Below, piece after piece: positions 62,837 to 64,000 of a stretch of 64,000 nucleotides of DNA. Positions within the stretch are counted from its first letter, which is position 1. The number at the start of each line of letters is the position of its first letter. The stretch lies in contig OU015532.1 in the NCBI GenBank assembly GCA_907165065.1, forward strand, positions 40,030,839-40,094,838. The letters run 5' to 3'. The position numbers and the translations under genes were made by a program. The notes beneath the pieces are model-generated. The model ran no database searches and was not told where the DNA came from. It saw nothing but the letters and a program-made list of their open reading frames with translations. Source of the DNA: Caprimulgus europaeus. Lineage: Eukaryota; Chordata; Aves; Caprimulgiformes; Caprimulgidae.

Positions 62837-62850
62837 GCGTCACTTCCTAG
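62837..62850 (-). promoter_or_regulatory. ETS site fused to a CRE half site
   Basis: On the minus strand CTAGGAAGTGACGC combines an ETS-family core (AGGAAGTG) with a CRE half site (TGACG). Such pairs are common at TATA-less CpG-island promoters and usually lie within about 50 bases of the start site. This supports a minus-strand start near 62780-62830. The start itself is inferred. Confidence 0.5.
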
Positions 62851-63180
62851 TGCGGTAAGCGGGGAGGCTCCCGGGCCCGGGCTCCTCAACTCCTCCTCCT
62901 CCCGCCTTCCTCCTCCCCCCGCCGCGGCGCAGTTCCCCGCCGATCCTCAGCCTCTCTCCCTGGCACCGGCCAGGTCCCGCTGCCCTTTTTCACAGATCTG
63001 GCTTGACCTTCTGCTCTTGGCTTTGGCTGCCGTTTGCAGGGAAGGAGGGGAAATCCCCACCGCCTAAGGGGCGGGGAGAGAGTTTGCAGCACTGATTTGG
63101 AAGCCAAGCCAAGCCCCGCAAAGCACCGCCGCGCTCGGCACCTGGCAAAACTCGACGGTGCGAGTTCAGCGCCAGCCCCT

Positions 63181-64000
63181 CCAGTGTGATCAGGCTTCGT
63201 GGCCCTTCTCTCTAAAGAAAAATCAAGAAACTAGAAGCTTTTTAAGCAACCACTTGTACCAGAGGGAAACGTGGTTTACTGTTTCCCACTTCTGGTCCCC
63301 TTTTTCACAGCTTTTTCTGAAGAAAAAGAGGAAAAACACGGAAGAGAGAAAGCATTTCTATCTAATTTGTATCCCAGAACATCTCTATACTGTTGGCTGT
63401 TTTACTAAACACCTGAAATTTACTTTCACAAGAACGCATACTGCTGAGGTTTCTAAAAATACTCAGCTTGTCTGCTGGAATATGGCTTCCTCTGTTGCCT
63501 TGGCCTGAGAATAAAAACACAGTGTGCGGGCAAATGCAGGCGTGCTACTCCTCTTAAGGCAGGAAATAAAGAAGCTGCTTCGTCATTGCTCCCCCTGTAG
63601 ACTGCTCTGATACTCCGGTTTGTTCACAATCAACGAAACTTTCAGAATATAAAATAACATTTAGACAGCATTCACAGAGTAGACTCTCATTCAGTGAAAC
63701 ATGCCAAGCAATGCGAAAATGCCAAACATTTTTCCCCAACATGCACGTCACCACGTGTTAGCCTTCACCCAGGCTTAGATCATTCACTGTACACACTAGC
63801 ATAGCTTTTTTTTTTTTTTTTTTTAAGATCAGCAGCACAGTTTCTCTTCTAGCACATATTGCTTTATAGAGTGAAATATAGAAGCAATTTTTGCACTGCT
63901 CAGTCTAGTTAGCATTTCTTTCACAATATCTCCTGGCTTCTACACAGAACTTTTTACCAGGGGAGCTCAAGATGTATGGAAACAGGAGCCCAGAGAAGTG
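63181..64000. other. Upstream flank, no gene recognised
   Basis: This AT-rich sequence beyond the CpG island contains the T19 run and short open frames with no recognisable product. In human the next gene outward is PTGR2, but I see none of its coding sequence here. Confidence 0.6.
63806..63824. repeat. T19 homopolymer
   Basis: A T run lies near the right end of the window. It could be the A tail of a retroposed sequence on the minus strand, but no element was recognised beside it. Confidence 0.85.

Larger units (their letters stand above)
62130..63180. promoter_or_regulatory. MIDEAS: CpG island, MIDEAS promoter region
   Basis: Base composition changes sharply from AT-rich to GC-rich with many CpG dinucleotides (for example GGCGCGGGGGGGCGGC near 62154 and GCCGCGGCGGGC near 62718). 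GC-box-like motifs are present, including GGGGCGGGGAGAG near 63069. No TATA box is evident. The island lies at the expected 5' end of MIDEAS on the minus strand. It might also drive a transcript to the right. Confidence 0.85.

Noticed and set aside
62065-62850. A 261-codon plus-strand open frame across the CpG island
   Set aside because: GC-rich sequence with few stop codons; the translation is R/P/A-rich, overlaps the promoter, and resembles no protein I know.
62855-62900. A plus-strand donor-like GTAAGC after TAGTGCG, suggesting a divergent first exon
   Set aside because: A lone donor in a GC-rich island is weak evidence, and no downstream acceptor or coding exon is visible before the window ends.
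63181-64000. Start of PTGR2, the next gene in the human order
   Set aside because: None of its coding sequence is recognisable, and in human it lies well beyond MIDEAS.

Overview
This is vertebrate nuclear DNA, most likely from a bird. The evidence is spliced exons with GT-AG introns, a CpG-island promoter, poly(A) signals and CR1-type LINE fragments. Repeat content is low and the locus is compact. CR1 elements also occur in turtles and crocodilians, so the avian call is an inference. No operons, bacterial genes, CRISPR arrays, tRNAs or rRNAs were seen.

Two genes are recognisable and lie tail to tail. On the plus strand, positions 227-3213 hold the last two coding exons of DNAL1, the axonemal dynein light chain 1. 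The rest of that gene lies left of the window. A 3' UTR of uncertain length follows. On the minus strand, nearly all the remaining sequence is one gene, MIDEAS (also called ELMSAN1 or C14orf43). It encodes the ELM2-SANT scaffold of the mitotic deacetylase complex MiDAC. I assembled 12 coding exons by hand, from the start codon at 33506 to the stop at 14406. All splice phases agree and give a 1,108-residue protein. A non-coding first exon is inferred in the CpG island near 62.7 kb, which leaves a first intron of about 29 kb. The 3' UTR appears to reach about 8.1 kb and is therefore roughly 6.3 kb long.

Region by region: 1-3.2 kb is the DNAL1 end, with one CR1 fragment in its last intron. 3.2-8.1 kb is the DNAL1 3' UTR plus intergenic DNA with a larger CR1 copy. 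8.1-14.4 kb is the MIDEAS 3' UTR, including a 12-copy 30-bp minisatellite. 14.4-33.7 kb holds the MIDEAS coding exons. 33.7-62.7 kb is MIDEAS intron 1, in which I found no gene. 62.1-63.2 kb is the CpG-island promoter, and the last 0.8 kb is unassigned upstream DNA. The DNAL1-MIDEAS neighbourhood matches human 14q24.3, except that the mammalian gene PNMA1, which lies between them in human, is not seen.

The two genes have no obvious functional link: one acts in motile cilia, the other in chromatin. I found no previously undescribed system. The items most worth checking are the 3' UTR minisatellite, an asymmetric inverted repeat in MIDEAS intron 12, a C2H2 zinc-finger signature split across the last MIDEAS splice junction, and an ETS/CRE-like motif pair in the CpG island.
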